A stretch of DNA of 64,000 nt from Cymbidium sinense (lineage: Eukaryota > Streptophyta > Magnoliopsida > Asparagales > Orchidaceae): NCBI GenBank assembly GCA_021442155.1, contig CM038228.1, positions 9,093,179 to 9,157,178 on the forward strand. Direction: 5' to 3'. The stretch's first letter is position 1. The number at the start of each line of letters is the position of its first letter. A model generated the notes under the pieces. It ran no database searches. It was given only the letters and a program-made list of their open reading frames with translations, and was not told the origin of the DNA. A program made the position numbers and the translations under genes. Positions 34,310-47,084 of the stretch are shown piece after piece.

Positions 34310-35340
34310 TTGACCTCATTTTAGGATGAGCTCTCAACTCCTCCATCTTAGGCATAGACTTCTCTTAAACTTTATGAGTTCCTTAGTCTAAGACACATCT
34401 AGTGATTAGGTGAACACTCAACCTAGCCCAGAGACTTAGAAGAGTTAGCCATAGGAATAAGTCATGCCTTAGAGGTGTTAGGAAAATTTGTCACCATAGC
34501 TTGAGCCAAATTCCTCACTTCCTCCCTTCAAGTCAAACTCCAAATCAAACTAACTCCAAACTCCAAATCAACATCAAAACTTAAATCAATTCCAACTTAA
34601 TTGATTTTCTCAAACTCAAATCAATTCCAAATGATTGAAGCTTATGGTTGAAATTCCAAGTTCAAAAATATTTCCTATGTCCTTTGATTCCCTCTTATGG
34701 ACTTAGCCTAAATCAAATCCAAATCAATTCAAATTTAAAAAATTTTCTCATAACTGATTTATATTCTCATTTATATTCACATATATAAATGAAATATAAA
34801 TTCAAATCAATCAAGCCAAATTCAAAATCCAAATCCAAATCAAAAATCTTTCATATGTCACTTTGATTAAATCTTGGACTTAGCCTAAATCAAATCCAAA
34901 TCAATTCAAATTCATGAAATTTTCTCATAACACATTTATATTCTCATTTATATTCACAAATATAAATGAAATATAAATTTAAATATCCAAAAATCAATTC
35001 AAAAATCAAACTCAAATTCAACCTAAGCCTTCCAAGTCAAAATCTTGAACTTAGCCAAATCAAATTCAAATCAAGTCAAACCCTTGATTTTTCTTTATGA
35101 TTCAATCAATCCTACAATCATGAATCCAAATATAAACATAAACTTTAAAAATAAAACCAAAAATCAATTCAAAACTTAAATCCAAATTCAATTAAAATTC
35201 AACCTAAGCCTTTCAAGTCAAATTCTTGAACTTAGCTAAATCAAACTCAAATCAAGCCAAACCTTTGATTTTTCTTCATGATTCAATCAATCCTTCAATC
35301 ATGAATCCAATTATAAATACAAACTCCAATCATCAAACTA
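34310..35340 (-). repeat. inverted-repeat arm, downstream of truncated integrase
   Basis: The reverse-complement relative of 25580-26240; here GACTTAGAAGAGTTAGCCAT, AGGTGAACACTCAACCTAG and CTTGAACTTAGCCAAATCAA are read on the plus strand. The arm holds two or three internal repeats of about 190 bp built on TCAAATCAATTC words. Equivalent to 58800-59780 in copy 2. Confidence 0.7.
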
Positions 35341-38300
35341 AAACTAAATTCAAAAATTAAACCCAAGTCAAACTCATGTTCACCCTTTGAACTTGAAATT
35401 GTCAAATGAATCAAAACTCATTTGACTTCAAATCTCTTGCAAATGGATTTATATTTCAATCATAAGTCCATATGTGAGTTCAATCAAACTCAAATCAAGC
35501 TTTCACCAAGCCATTTGACCCACTTAGGCTCACTTGACCCAAAGTGAGCTAAAGTACCCTTTTGAGCCAAATTCTAATCTTAACCAAATTGAATTGAACT
35601 AAGCCTACCTAAGCCTCACATTGTGAGCAACTATCATCATAAGATGATCAATCACTCAAATTGGGTCAAACCAAGTCAAACCAAAGGGTTGACCAAGTCA
35701 ACACTCAGCCAAAATGAAACCTAAACTAGCCAAAAACTTCTATAGGCCAAATTCATTGAAACCATTGATCAAAACTCATTCATGATCAATGTTTGAACTT
35801 GACCAAGTCATCATTTGAGTGTGTGGTCTAAGTGGCATCTCAAGCAAGTTATTGACCTTAAATTGAGTTTGAAAAATAGTCAAATTGATGACAAAATGGA
35901 TGATTTCATAAATCAATCATTCCATCACTTTTGATGAAGACCATGAGAAAGACACTAATCCTTGATTTAATCAACTGACCCATCTCGGCCCATCCTTGAT
36001 CGAATAAATTTATATAAATTGATTGGAAATAAAGATACCATTTCATGGAAACCATCAATATAACCAACTCATGATTACCCATAATTGATTAATTACCTAA
36101 TGAAATCAAATATTCATAACTAATTGAAAAAATTAAAAAAATACAAAATAAATTAAGATAATTCAATGAAATATCTAAAATTAATTTCAATTTATTTTGA
36201 CATATGATTTTATTGGAATATAGTTTATTAATTATTCCAATTTCAACTTCCATTAATCATGATCTCTCCATGATTTTATAAAATTAATTCAATGAAATGG
36301 TTCATTCCAATTTACTCTCATATCAATTAAATAATAATTAACCATTTTTAATATTGATAAATCCATTAATTAATCAATTACTCTAGAACATTGGTGGATT
36401 TAGGGAATGAGATTGAGTCCATATCTTTTCAGCTTATTTCATTTGGAAAAACCTAATTAAGTGCAAATTAATTAAATAATTTTCACAATTAAATGGCTTA
36501 ATTAATAAAACTCAAAATCAAAACATGAACTTAATCAATTCATCTTATAGGTGCTTAGCTCAATAACCTAGGTAACTTAAGAATCAAAATCCAACCCACA
36601 TGTGTGGGAAGGATTATGAAAGTACTTAAATTAAATTCTTTGCAATTGGTCATTAAATGAGCCAATTGCATTAGGTCCTTTCTTTCTTAGGTGCATTGAT
36701 TTAAATTCTTTGTGATTCATGTCATACATTTCTCATAATTATTGATTAAATATGTTAAAGTGGTGTAGAGGTAATTAATACACTTAATTCACACACCCCA
36801 ACCAAGGATAACATTGATCTAATCATCTAAAAATTAAACTAAAACATCATTCACATGTGGGAATGCTTAGGATCAACAAACCTTCTCACATTTTTTAAAT
36901 TAAATCAAACTCAAACAAAATTCAAACTCTCCTTTAAAATAAATTTGATTTACAAATAATCTTATTCATAGGATAGCTTTAGGAATTAATTAGTGTGAAT
37001 GAATTTGCATTGCTTTCATCAGTTTATTTCTTTCCTAACATGCTAAATGTGTATGCCATATTAAATTCATGCATTCATGCTTCTTTGAAAATCAAATTAA
37101 TGAAATGTTTCCTTTGTAAAATTGCATGTTTTGGCTAAAGTAAGAATATGAATGGCTATTATCACTATTAAATCATAAATTATTTTCAAAACTTATGAAT
37201 TGATTATCAAATGAGCAGATATGTTACTTATAATTATTTATGAGCATGCATGTGAGCAAAAATATAAAGATGTGCATAGTGTGGCTTTCCTTCTCTTTTA
37301 GCATAGTATTGAATAGGATTGGCAAAGTGTATAGTTCATTTGAAAAAAAATATACATGCTTAAATCCTTTCTTATTCATTCCTATGTTATTACTTAAGAA
37401 TGACATCCACTTACACATATAAATTACATAAACATATCAAACAAATAAACACAAACTTTTGCATCTTTCTTTTCCATTCATTTCTTTTGTATATGCATAT
37501 GTATTTAAAGAAAATGGTATATTAGTCTGGACAACATCCTCGGGGTTGTGAGGCTTTAAGTAATAATTAGTTACCTAATAACAATAAAACTCACTTATGT
37601 CTTTCATATATATAAATGTGCATGTAAAAAAAATGGATAAAAGAAATCCTCTTTTCTACTTAATGAAAATCATGCATCATAAGGCATCCAAATTTTCTTA
37701 AGTAACACTATAGCATTCATCATTAAGGTATGCTAAACATTCCTATCTGCATCTATAGATATGCTTAGGATTCATTCATATGCATGTTACATGTTGGGAA
37801 AAGAAATGAAGTGATGTGTGTATGTGATAGTATTTCACTTTACTTAATCTTAAACCTTTCTTTTGAATAGATTTGTTTAGGATCAAAACTTAGGATTAAT
37901 TAAAACACATGATAAAACATTTACTAAATAAGAATCAAATATGAATCTACCTTAGAAATTACTTAAGGGTAGGGAGGAAAGAGATGTTCCTTCTCTTTTC
38001 ACTCTACAAAGTAATTAATCCTGTTCATTCAAACTTAATGAAAACATAAAATAAAATTAACCCAAATTAATTTAACAACTTAAATGATACTACTCTCTAA
38101 CTTGAACTTTTTCATACTTAGAAAATCTAAACCTTTAAGCCATAGCTAAGCATACCACACAAACCTTAAATGGCACACATTAGGATAAATCACCATTTAT
38201 AGCTTTAGGTTAGGGGTGCGCTTTGATGTTTGCTTTTATTATATGATATTATGTTTTAGCCTAAATGTTAGGGTGCATGTGCGTAGATTGAATGGTAGGA

Positions 38301-39165
38301 TGATTTAGTCTAATCATTGTCTTCTGTAGGGGATTATACTTAAGGAGCGCTGTAATAAAAAATATAAAATTACTTTTGCTGTGTAGGTGCTTATACCCCT
38401 AAGCATAATCCAAAATAGGTCAGGTGGACTTGGTTACACATGTGTGGTGTGCTAAGTCCAATTTATACATATACATGCTTGGTATTGTATGGTTTTATTT
38501 AGTAAATCTCTATTTTGCAGTTTTAGTTAGATTTTCTTTTCTCATTTTCATGTACTTTGTAATTAGTATTTTGGAATGATTATTATGGGGGATTAGGATG
38601 AAATTGGTTATAATATTACATCTTATGTACTATGTGAAGCCTTTGGAGCAACCACATTCTAATGCAAAGAAGGAACCAAAAAAAAAAAAAAAAAGAAGAA
38701 GAGAAGAAGAAAAGAAGAAAAGAAGAATGAAGACTCATAACATGAATTCCTTGCTTAATTATTCATTCATAATCCGGGTTGTATAAGGGTAGAGCTTGGC
38801 TACCCAATTTATTGTTTATGCTGGAGCGACCACAAATGGTATTTTATTCTTTTGTGCTAGTTTTATAAATTGATTGATGTTTGTTTAATTTGTGCATTAA
38901 GATGAAATCTTTTTCTAGTTTCTTCCTTGCTTTGATGTGTGGCTTGGATGACAATTATGCTCTTAGGAAAAGTAAATTTTCTACCAAACTAATCAATTCA
39001 GATTAAAAATAAATAACTCATAACCTCATCTAAAGCTTAAGTTAAAATCAAGATAAAAGAATCAACTTTGGATGTGTACTTTATTTTCTAACATCATGCA
39101 TAAAAAGTATATTATTTCACTCCTGATTGGAGGGCTTCCACCTTTGCTAGAGAATTTTTCCCCCC
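35341..39165. other. long non-coding repeat DNA (copy 1)
   Basis: AT-rich, rich in TTGACC/GGTCAA words, without coding potential. Collinear with copy 2 up to about 38060. Near 35840-36100 it lacks about 1.4-1.5 kb that copy 2 has (60245-62050). From about 38060 on there is no counterpart inside the window. A Lys-rich frame at 38598-38786 comes from an A/G-rich tract. It may be a very long LTR or 3' region of another element (inference). Confidence 0.5.
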
Positions 39166-39490
39166 TTTTGGAAGTTGTGTGGGGAAAATATTATAAATAA
39201 ATTTTGGAGGTAAGTTCAATAATTTTAAGATATTCATCATTTTAGATGCTCTATGGTTAGTGCGTAAAGTTTCAATTTGGGTTGTTTTTTGTCTATGAAT
39301 TTGGTAGATTTATTGTTTAAATATTCTTATGATATGATGGGTAAATTTAGATGACTGTGTTGATCTTTACACTATTATATGGTATGTAAAATTTTCAGAA
39401 TTGTTGTTTAAGAAAAATTCAGTCACCTAAATTTACTCTCTTTGTTACATCTCTTTCGATGAGTCTTAGGTTATCGTTTAGGATGTTACA
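39166..39490 (+). repeat. Tekay-like LTR 3'-end fragment
   Basis: Matches the last 350 bases or so of the LTR at 30050-30399: CCCCTTTTGGAAGTTGTG, AATTTTGGAGGTAAGTTCAAT, GATATGATGGGTAAATTTAG and TTACATCTCTTTCGATGAG. It ends GGATGTTACA with a proper CA terminus, and no primer site follows, so it is the outer end of a 3' LTR or a solo-LTR remnant. Sequence before 39166 is not LTR-like. Confidence 0.75.
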
Positions 39491-40859
39491 TAGACCTTGT
39501 CAACTCTGCTAGTCTGCTAACAAAAGATCAAGTCAATAGCTAAAATTTGTGATTATATTTTTATATTAAAATAATGAGTTTAGAATTTTAAATAAGAAAT
39601 TCTTCTATTAAGACCTTTGATGGTCGTTTGTAAATGTAAAATAAAATTACTCTTTTAATGATTGAACACTCAACTTATAATCAATCATGAACTTCTACCC
39701 TACTAGGATTGAATTGGTATGTAAGACTTATGACTTCACCATATAGATAAAGCCATATAGATCTATTTTTAATTTCATTGAATTTTATGCAACTTGTAGA
39801 ATTTGCATGTTTTGCGAGGCATTCAAAGATATGCCCTAAAGGCTTTTTATATAACATGTAGATTGATAAAGAAATATTTGTACACTCATTTAGACATTAT
39901 ATTAACTTTCTTTCATAATTCGATGGTAGACTAATTAAGAGGTCGAGCTGTCAAAGCATCTACATACATATCGAAGTTGGGAGGTTGTGATGATGCCCAG
40001 ACAACCTCTATTTATGAAATTGATCACGTCGTTAGCGTCAAAATGTCGATACCTATAAAATGAGATTGTTGTCACTCGATTCGGACAAGTTTACACAAAT
40101 GTTGAGTGGTTGGAAGCGATAATGCGCATTTTCGAACCGAAAGTGAACCTAATTCAACAGTAAAATCACACAAAATGACCTCTGATCATGAAACAGACTA
40201 TGTCGTTGTATCCAAAATGTCAAAATCATTCTAAATCAATATCCATATTTCCTTAGGTCATCATAAAAATAAAAATCGATAAAGTCGACTTACATTTCAA
40301 GAGGATATACACATTTAATTCTCCAAATAAATCCAAAGTCACTTTACTCATATTAAACTCAATTTCAGCCTATTTTCATACACAAAACCCCCACTTGCAT
40401 TTTATAAAATATATAAGATATCTTATTGCATTTTAAAATCCTCTTCCCATAACTTCTTCATGTGGAACCATACCATGCTCATTTAATGGTAGCTGCTAGC
40501 TCTTGTTTTATTCACTTATTAAAATAAAAAAAAAGAGCATATGATTTTCCCATTATCCATTCCATATCATGTGTGACCAGCTCTTTTCTCGATTATTTTA
40601 CCCTTCATTCTTCTCATCTAAGAGACACACTTCATCTCTTCTAAAATGATCAGCTCATGATCGGCCTCCTCTTCATCTCTCATTGGCGAATTGTCCAGAG
40701 TAGTACCCTCACAACAAACCCACAAGCAGTGAACGAGCATCTCCTCCCATTCTAGCCACTCTCTCTCTCTCTCTAGCTTTTTGCTCCTGCAGTCAAGGAA
40801 GAGAAGGGAGATGTCGCTAAGGAATCTTCATCAATTGAACTCGAGTTTTAGTGAAACAT
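39491..40859. other. non-coding AT-rich DNA upstream of the GON4-like pseudogene
   Basis: No supported gene. 39950-40260 has CG-containing words around TCAAAATGTCGATACC that look like an old repeat. 40560-40860 is C+T-rich with a CT microsatellite and could be the former 5' UTR of the pseudogene that follows (inference). Confidence 0.4.
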
Positions 40860-40889
40860 TGTGTTCATGGGTGATAATATATATGAAAG

Positions 40890-42170
40890 TTCAAGAGGAT
40901 GAAGAGGAGGATGACCGGACTTTAATCCGCTTCTAAGAAGAGAAACACCTTTAGAAGCCTCCCAGTTTGAGTTAAAAAAATAAGGTCCATGTGATGTTGA
41001 TAAATTCATCCAAAGTTCTTTAGATGGAAACCTCTGTTTCATCTTCAAGATTGAAGGAGAAGTTAGAGAGTTACAGCCCAAAATCTGTAAATGAGGATGA
41101 GGAATCTGTAATAAAATTTGATGATGCCAGAAATCAATCAAATTGTCACTTGTATTGAAGCATGCAAGGAAGAAATTTCTACATTGAATGGAAGTGGCAC
41201 ACAAGGGTTTGACACTCACTTGCACATTACATGAAGAACTAGAGGCATTCGAGTCGGATGATGATGATGACCTTCATAATGTCAACGATGAAGAAGAATT
41301 CCATAAGTTTCTTGTTTATGTTATTTGGAAGGAGATGGAATTGAGCAAGCGGTCAAGGAGAGAGAACTTTGATGAAGGTGAAGAAAATGATGTTGACTTT
41401 GAAGTTGAGCTTGAAGAAGCACTTGAGAGTGACGTTGAGGAAACCACTTTACTGTTGTAGAACATAGTGGAAAGCAATACAGGATGCTCATGTACTAGAG
41501 ACTAGGCAAGAGAAATGCCTAATGAAGTTTGCAAAAAGTAAGAAGTTTATGTCGGGACAATCTACGACAACATTATGTCCTATATTGCTTTATGTCAATT
41601 CACAAAGACCTCCTTTTCCAAATCTATTTGTCTTTAGTACATGAACATGTTCAACTTCTTCTCCAAGTTTTCTCTCTGTGTTCTTGATCCTTGATAGCAA
41701 GTTGCCAATGATTTGTAAAATTAATCGAAATGATTGAAAGACATAAAATGTCACTGTCGTGCAGAAAGATTGCTTATCCTCCCCTTTATTTTCAATCTTC
41801 AAATCTTCATTTCCCGGTACAAGTTGATTCAAACGAAGTGCTAGTTGTTTTGGACACCTATGATTGATAGAAACAACTTTCTAGGTGGATCCATGACAAC
41901 ACCTAACCATATTCATCTAGTCAACTTCAATCGGTCAACAATAGCCTAAGAAATCATTGGGTTTTGCTATGTGTGGAGTATCATGAAGCGCCTATTGCCT
42001 CGATGATATTGCTAAGTTGGCACATAGAAGATGGTTTGTTAGCAATGGGAATAATGGAGCACAACAATGATTGGTTGGCAATCCAACATCACTTTCTTCT
42101 GTGTAAATCTACTCATCAGATTTTTTTTCGACGAAGAATCAGCTCTTCCAAAGCTCTAGAAAATCAATAA
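40890..42170 (+). pseudogene. GON4-like SANT/homeodomain-like protein pseudogene
   Basis: Four separated segments match, in order, the plant GON4-like (homeodomain-like superfamily) nuclear protein as I know it. They are: PDFNPLLRRETPLEAS at about 40916-40963; a long acidic open frame at 41188-41460 with LEAFESDDDDDLHNVNDEEE and DVDFEVELEEALESDVEE; MNMFNFFSKFSLCVLDP at 41641-41690; and at 41964-42170 the SANT/Myb-like region DGLLAMGIMEHNNDWLAIQH with CKSTHQIFFRR. The intact family member is a large nuclear protein implicated in transcription control. The distances between segments are much shorter than in the full protein and stops intervene, so it is a heavily deleted copy. It sits alone among transposons: a captured fragment or a decayed gene relic. 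The minus-strand frame over 41225-40848 is a shadow. Confidence 0.8.
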
Positions 42171-42174
42171 AATA

Positions 42175-42625
42175 TCTATTGCAGGTACGAAGATCCCATC
42201 ATGCTCAGTAGAGTTGACGGGTTTGAAGATCCTGTTTTGCTCGGTAGAGCTAATATGTAGAAGACCATGGTAATTATAAGACCAGCTAATTATCTTAGTA
42301 GAGCTGACGAGAAGGTCGAATAGCTCCCGATGTAGCCCCCTATGTGGGAAAGATGCTTGGAGGCTACCGAAATTCGCACTCACTGAAAACTTAATTAATT
42401 TAATGCAAAATGAACTTTAAACTTAAAATTAAAATATGAATTGAAATTGCAGGTGTTTGAAGACCTTGTTATGCACAGTAGAGCTGGCATGTTAGAATAC
42501 CAAGACCGTAGTATCGTAAGATACTAACCGTTATGCTCAGTAAAGTTGATGGGAAGGTCGAATAGCCTCTGATGTAGTCCCCTATGCGAGGACGACGCTG
42601 GGAGGTTGCCAAATGTTGGACTGAT
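42175..42625 (+). repeat. imperfect direct repeat, two units about 280 bp apart
   Basis: Two units share GAAGATCC(C/T)GTT, TGCTCAGTA(G/A)AG(C/T)TGA, GAAGGTCGAATAGC and TGTAG(C/T)CCCCTATG, ending with GGAGG(C/T)TRCC. They start immediately after the GON4-like pseudogene. Likely part of a repeat related to 23.8-25.5 kb. Confidence 0.6.
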
Positions 42626-44719
42626 AAGAGACTTAAATATATATAACTAAAAGTGTTGATGATCTTAAATTGAACTTGTTTGAGAATGATAAATTAAAGA
42701 ATAAACCTATACATAATTCTAAAAGTCTTTAAATAAGAATGATCTTATAGAGGACTCAACGATTTTTTGACAATCATAAATAAGATTTTTAATGAACTTG
42801 AGGGTTGTCTCCTAACAAGAACAAAATTCAAGTAAAGCTTCTGGTGATCTTGATAGTTGTTTATGAGCACAAACAAAACTTATTGTGGATTTGAAAGCTT
42901 GTCTTTCAATCAGAACAAGGATTAAATAAAATCTTCACAGAACTTGTAAAAAATCCAACAATTGTCTACATGCTTAAAAAGGTTATAATGACTATTATAC
43001 AAATAAGAATAAGAATAAAAAATATTGACTAATAAGGCTTAAAATCTCGTCAATGAGCATAAATCATATTTCTTATTGAATTATTTAATTATGTTATGAT
43101 TCATAAGGAACAATTGGGTTGAGATATATACCACATTAACATCGTTCAGAGCAAAAAGAATTTGAACGAGACTTGTGATGAGCCTACGGGTTTCTCAGTG
43201 ATCACGAGCTAAATTTTAATGAAACTTAAAGAACTCAATGAGCTATGAACTAAATGCAAACAAGTAAATATTAATCTAAATAATTGAACAAGAGTTGAAA
43301 CGCTTTTATGTCCTGCATTAATACAAGCGGATAGAAGGCGTTGACTTAAATTCTAAATAGACTTCAAATGCATTAATTTTATTTAAATTATGGAGCTAAC
43401 TTTCACTTTTAAGTGCTTTTGAATTTATGCAATCATTTGAAAGAGATGGATTCTTTTACAAGTAAAGCAATCGTCAATTCAATTTGATCTTTTCAATTAT
43501 TCACAAATATTTTAAATATCCTGCATGGGTCCCGACATAGTATAAGTGCTTAAACTTAGTTTCTAAAGATGTTGCATGGGTTGATTCTGGTTGGGTCTTA
43601 GAGGGTGCGGGTTAATAAAACCAATAATAACATAATAAGAAATTCAACTTAGTGAAATATTTCATCATATGATAATAGATCGATCCTCTATTATTAAATT
43701 AATAGAGTTGACAAGATCTAAAATTAAATTCATTCAATTCTTGATGATATTTCCGGATAGTTTCATGATAAAAGAAATGTTAATTCACAATGTGTCATTA
43801 TAGTATTCAAAAAATCAGTATAAAATGATTAAAATGATCAAATATTCAAATTAATATATATATATATATATATATATAATAAAAAATTAGTTATTTAAAT
43901 TTAAATTTAAAGTAAAATCCATCCACCCATTCGCAGCCGTTTTTAGAGGGTAACAAATTAAGAAAACTTTTACTCGGAAAGAGCCAATGTGAAATCAAAT
44001 ACATAATTATTTTTATACTTAAATAATTTTAAGCCCGTAATGACATGGCCCGTGTCCTCTATCTGCGTGATTTTATCATAAAATAGCATCACATAAATGA
44101 TGCTAGAGCTCCTCGACCTGGCTTGTCGCAAAATGACACTAAATTACTATCACTACGGCATCAGATATTCCTCAACGGTTTTGCTCTTTGAGCTGTGAAC
44201 TATTGAATGTACTTGATTGGAAAAAAAATCCTCTATTAGTTAAGGTTGATTTAAGCTTATCTCCTTAGACAAACACCACCTCAGGTCTACAAGGATTTTT
44301 TGAACGACGCAACCCATGGTCACGAGGATCCTTCTATCGTCATCGACTATCTCTTCTGACTAAGTAGACTAGGGATCATGACAACCTAAGAGGATGGAAC
44401 CATGGGATCTAGATCAAGCGATTCATCATTCCCCCAACCATTTGTTTTAAGGTAAATATAATGAATTTCATAAATTCTAAATTTCAAAACTACACACATG
44501 ATGCTACTATATGCTATGCAATTAAACCTAACACTAGCTTAATCGAAAGTTCTCTCTCAGTATTGGGAGAGGTAATTAACTATAGGTGCTTGCGCCTATA
44601 AGAAACTTGGAACCAGATCTAAAGTCCTCACAAAATGAGGGCAAAATCTCTGAGTAGTGTCTTATCTACTATTCCATCCGCCTTCTAAAAATTTAACTGA
44701 CATTTTAATATACTTTCTT
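42626..44719. other. non-coding DNA between GON4-like pseudogene and PMD copy 2
   Basis: AT-rich with no supported gene. 42650-43640 weakly resembles the 24.1-25.5 kb repeat, with a 'GGATAGAAGGCGTTGACTTA' block and a CATGGGTCCCGACATAG block. A TA microsatellite lies at 43856-43879. 44380-44460 may hold a short 5' exon of the PMD gene followed by a GTAAAT donor (uncertain). Confidence 0.4.
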
Positions 44720-46583
44720 AATTAAGAGGTCGGTGGTGAATTTTCGGAGCCCACATGGTCTTTGCAAACAAATACGTTCCACTTTCCCATTAGAGAGATG
44801 ATGATTATACTGCAGGATGTTTCTATGATTCTAGGTGTTCATATAGATGGCCTACCTATTATTGATAGGATTATTGTTGGTGGAGGCAAGCGGTGGGCAT
44901 CTTGACCAGATTGTTATGATGAGCTGATAGGAGCACATCCGTAGCCACATATTCTCTACCATGATCCGATCCAACCGCATATCACATAAAAATTCTAAAT
45001 GGATAAAGATACGCATTTTTGCCTACGATGGCTACACATATACAGGAATCCTACTTAGATCATTCTCGAAGCTTTAATTTACTATTCGAGCATACATACT
45101 CTTTGCTATTGGCTATTTCCTTATGCCATACACATTAGACTCTGAGGTTCACTTGCAGTATCTGTCATTGCTAGAGGATGTTGATACATTTAGGGAGTTC
45201 GCATTAGATGGAGCTTGTGCTCATTTATACAGGGAGCTACAAGAGGCGACAAAGCGTGCATTAATATGGTTGGATGTCTACATTTATCAGTATGGGCATG
45301 AAAAGCACATTCATGTAGTGATATTTACATATGTCATACCCTACGCATATAGATGGTTTGAGTGGGATGTCTGGAATAAAGGGTATGTCCAGATGACACC
45401 ACTCATCGAGTCTATGAGATGAACTAGATGCAAAGTTAGATGGTGTAATCGTAAATTTATTTTGAGTCTATTATTGGATGTACATAGCACCTAATATTCC
45501 TTTCAAACTAGTAATTTGGGAGCCAAATGGACATCGACTGTATGTGTCATGATATATGCTTACGTAATGAGAGATATGGTCTAGAGTATCATTAACTAGC
45601 TAAAAATGAGTTGAGTGGTACCTGCTAGATCATGTGCTTAGATAGTTTGGCCTTTCACCTATGACTAGTGTAGCACCGATAGATTCTGCCATCATGCAAG
45701 TGGATGGTCTTGGGAAAGCAGATATGGATTGGATCGATTACCACCAGATGCACATTGCACAGTGGGAGAGCAGATATGATTTAGTTGTAGTGGTAGATTC
45801 ATCCCAATAGGGCAGGGAGCCAGCCATTAACTGATACATGAGATGACATTGGTCTTGGGCTTCACTCTACGTGCTGAAGGCACAATTTGCCTAGACACTT
45901 ACCCTCGAGCACCTAGGGACCGAATAATGGTAAGCCCGTATTTGATATAAAAATTATAGTTTTATATACTAATTCAATCTTAACTAAATCTCTTTCAACG
46001 TAGTGTGAGCACTTTCTAAATACCAAGGATATATTCCAGCATTATTTTATGAAGGATGAGGATATAGATTTTCAGCAATCTATCAACTAGTATGAGGAGT
46101 TGTAGCGCAACATGCATATCTCTGATAGTAGATACAAGGACACTAACATTCCAAGTACTTCGTCATCAGTGCAGCCATATGAGCTGACGATGGATGTTGG
46201 TCCATCCTCTCCACCAAGGGTGCCCCTCGCATATATATTCAGAGACACAATATTCATACCAGGAAGGTATATTGACACAAATGCACCCATGGCAACCACC
46301 AGTCCCTCCTACATATGGGCCTTCGTCATTCCATATGACACCCCCGTATAGAGTGGACCATGGTTTCTCGCTCCCTACACAATCTTCAGCTGATGTACCT
46401 AGTGTTACACACCTGGGTTACTTGCAACAACCCTTCGAACATGTTGAAGAGGAGGAGTAGCATCAAGAGCATCATCTACGAGACCGACCACCGAGACTAC
46501 CAGCCCATTACACGCCCGGTAGTGATGCGATTCTGCCACATAGGCATCATCGTAGATAATCGTCTGCACTATTATCTTTTGTA
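44720..46583 (+). pseudogene. plant mobile domain (PMD) protein pseudogene (copy 2, fuller)
   Basis: The reading starts near TNTFHFPIREMMIILQDVSM and LGVHIDGLPI (44770-44870), the hallmark opening of the PMD. It continues with AYILFAIGYFLMPYTLDS then VHLQYLSLLEDVDTF and ACAHLYRELQEATKRA (45085-45260), YRWFEWDVWNKGYVQMTP (45350-45400), an IWEPNGH segment after an intron near 45437-45510, and DWIDYHQMHIAQWESR at about 45730. A second intron (about 45930-46003) leads to a tail with STSSSVQPYELTMDVGPSS and FEHVEEEE. In MAIN/MAIL-type proteins the PMD acts in silencing and genome stability; in transposons its role is unknown. Stops in several exons mark it as decayed. Copy 1 lacks the first 600 bases or so of this gene. 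Confidence 0.8.
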
Positions 46584-47084
46584 GACAGTGGATACCATTT
46601 TGTTGTATTTCTACCTCTTTTATTTTGGATACTCATTTTGATCAAGTATTTTCTTGTTTGGGTTAGATTACTTCAAAAATTAGCTTTAAGTTCATATCTT
46701 TTTATTCTAGTTTTGATGTTCTTAGTACACATTCACAAGAAGTTATACCTTGATGTATGTTTTTTAGTGATGATATTTTCTTTGTTGATAAGATTATAGA
46801 GAAATTTTTTTGTGTTGTGAGCATGGTTTGAGTTGGCTTATTATGCATGTTTGAAAAATTTTAAAAAATGATTGCATTCCTACTACCGCACATTGATTTT
46901 TCTTATGTGAATTGAATTAATTTGAATGATTCTCCAAACAATAAAATTAATGGGAGATAAGGACTTGCTGATATTCCATGTCTCTTAAGAGTTTTTTAAT
47001 TGCACTTCATTAAGAGCGTTTTATTGGAGTGAGTCATTTCAAATTCTTCTAATTGTTCATTTTACAAAAGTTGCTGCCTATTGG

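Larger units (their letters stand above)
19800..38060 (+). repeat. tandem segmental duplication, copy 1
   Basis: Collinear with about 45300-64000. Offsets read by eye: about 25.49 kb at the PMD gene and array, about 24.3-24.5 kb from 23.6 to 36 kb, about 25.94 kb from 36.1 kb on. The shifts are explained by a 1.2 kb block present only here (22.3-23.56 kb) and about 1.4-1.5 kb missing here near 35.84-36.1 kb. Shared junctions, such as the integrase break at about 34.3 kb, show that it was copied after the chimeric structure formed. Confidence 0.85.

Noticed and set aside
38598..38786. Lys/Arg-rich small protein
   Set aside because: Derived from an A/G-rich tract in non-coding repeat DNA.
34300..39165. 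Possible endogenous pararetrovirus or second coding element
   Set aside because: No coat, RT or movement protein motifs in any frame; only non-coding repeats are visible.
40848..41225. Minus-strand open frame of 125 codons
   Set aside because: Overlaps the plus-strand GON4-like segments, which carry the recognisable motifs; a shadow frame.
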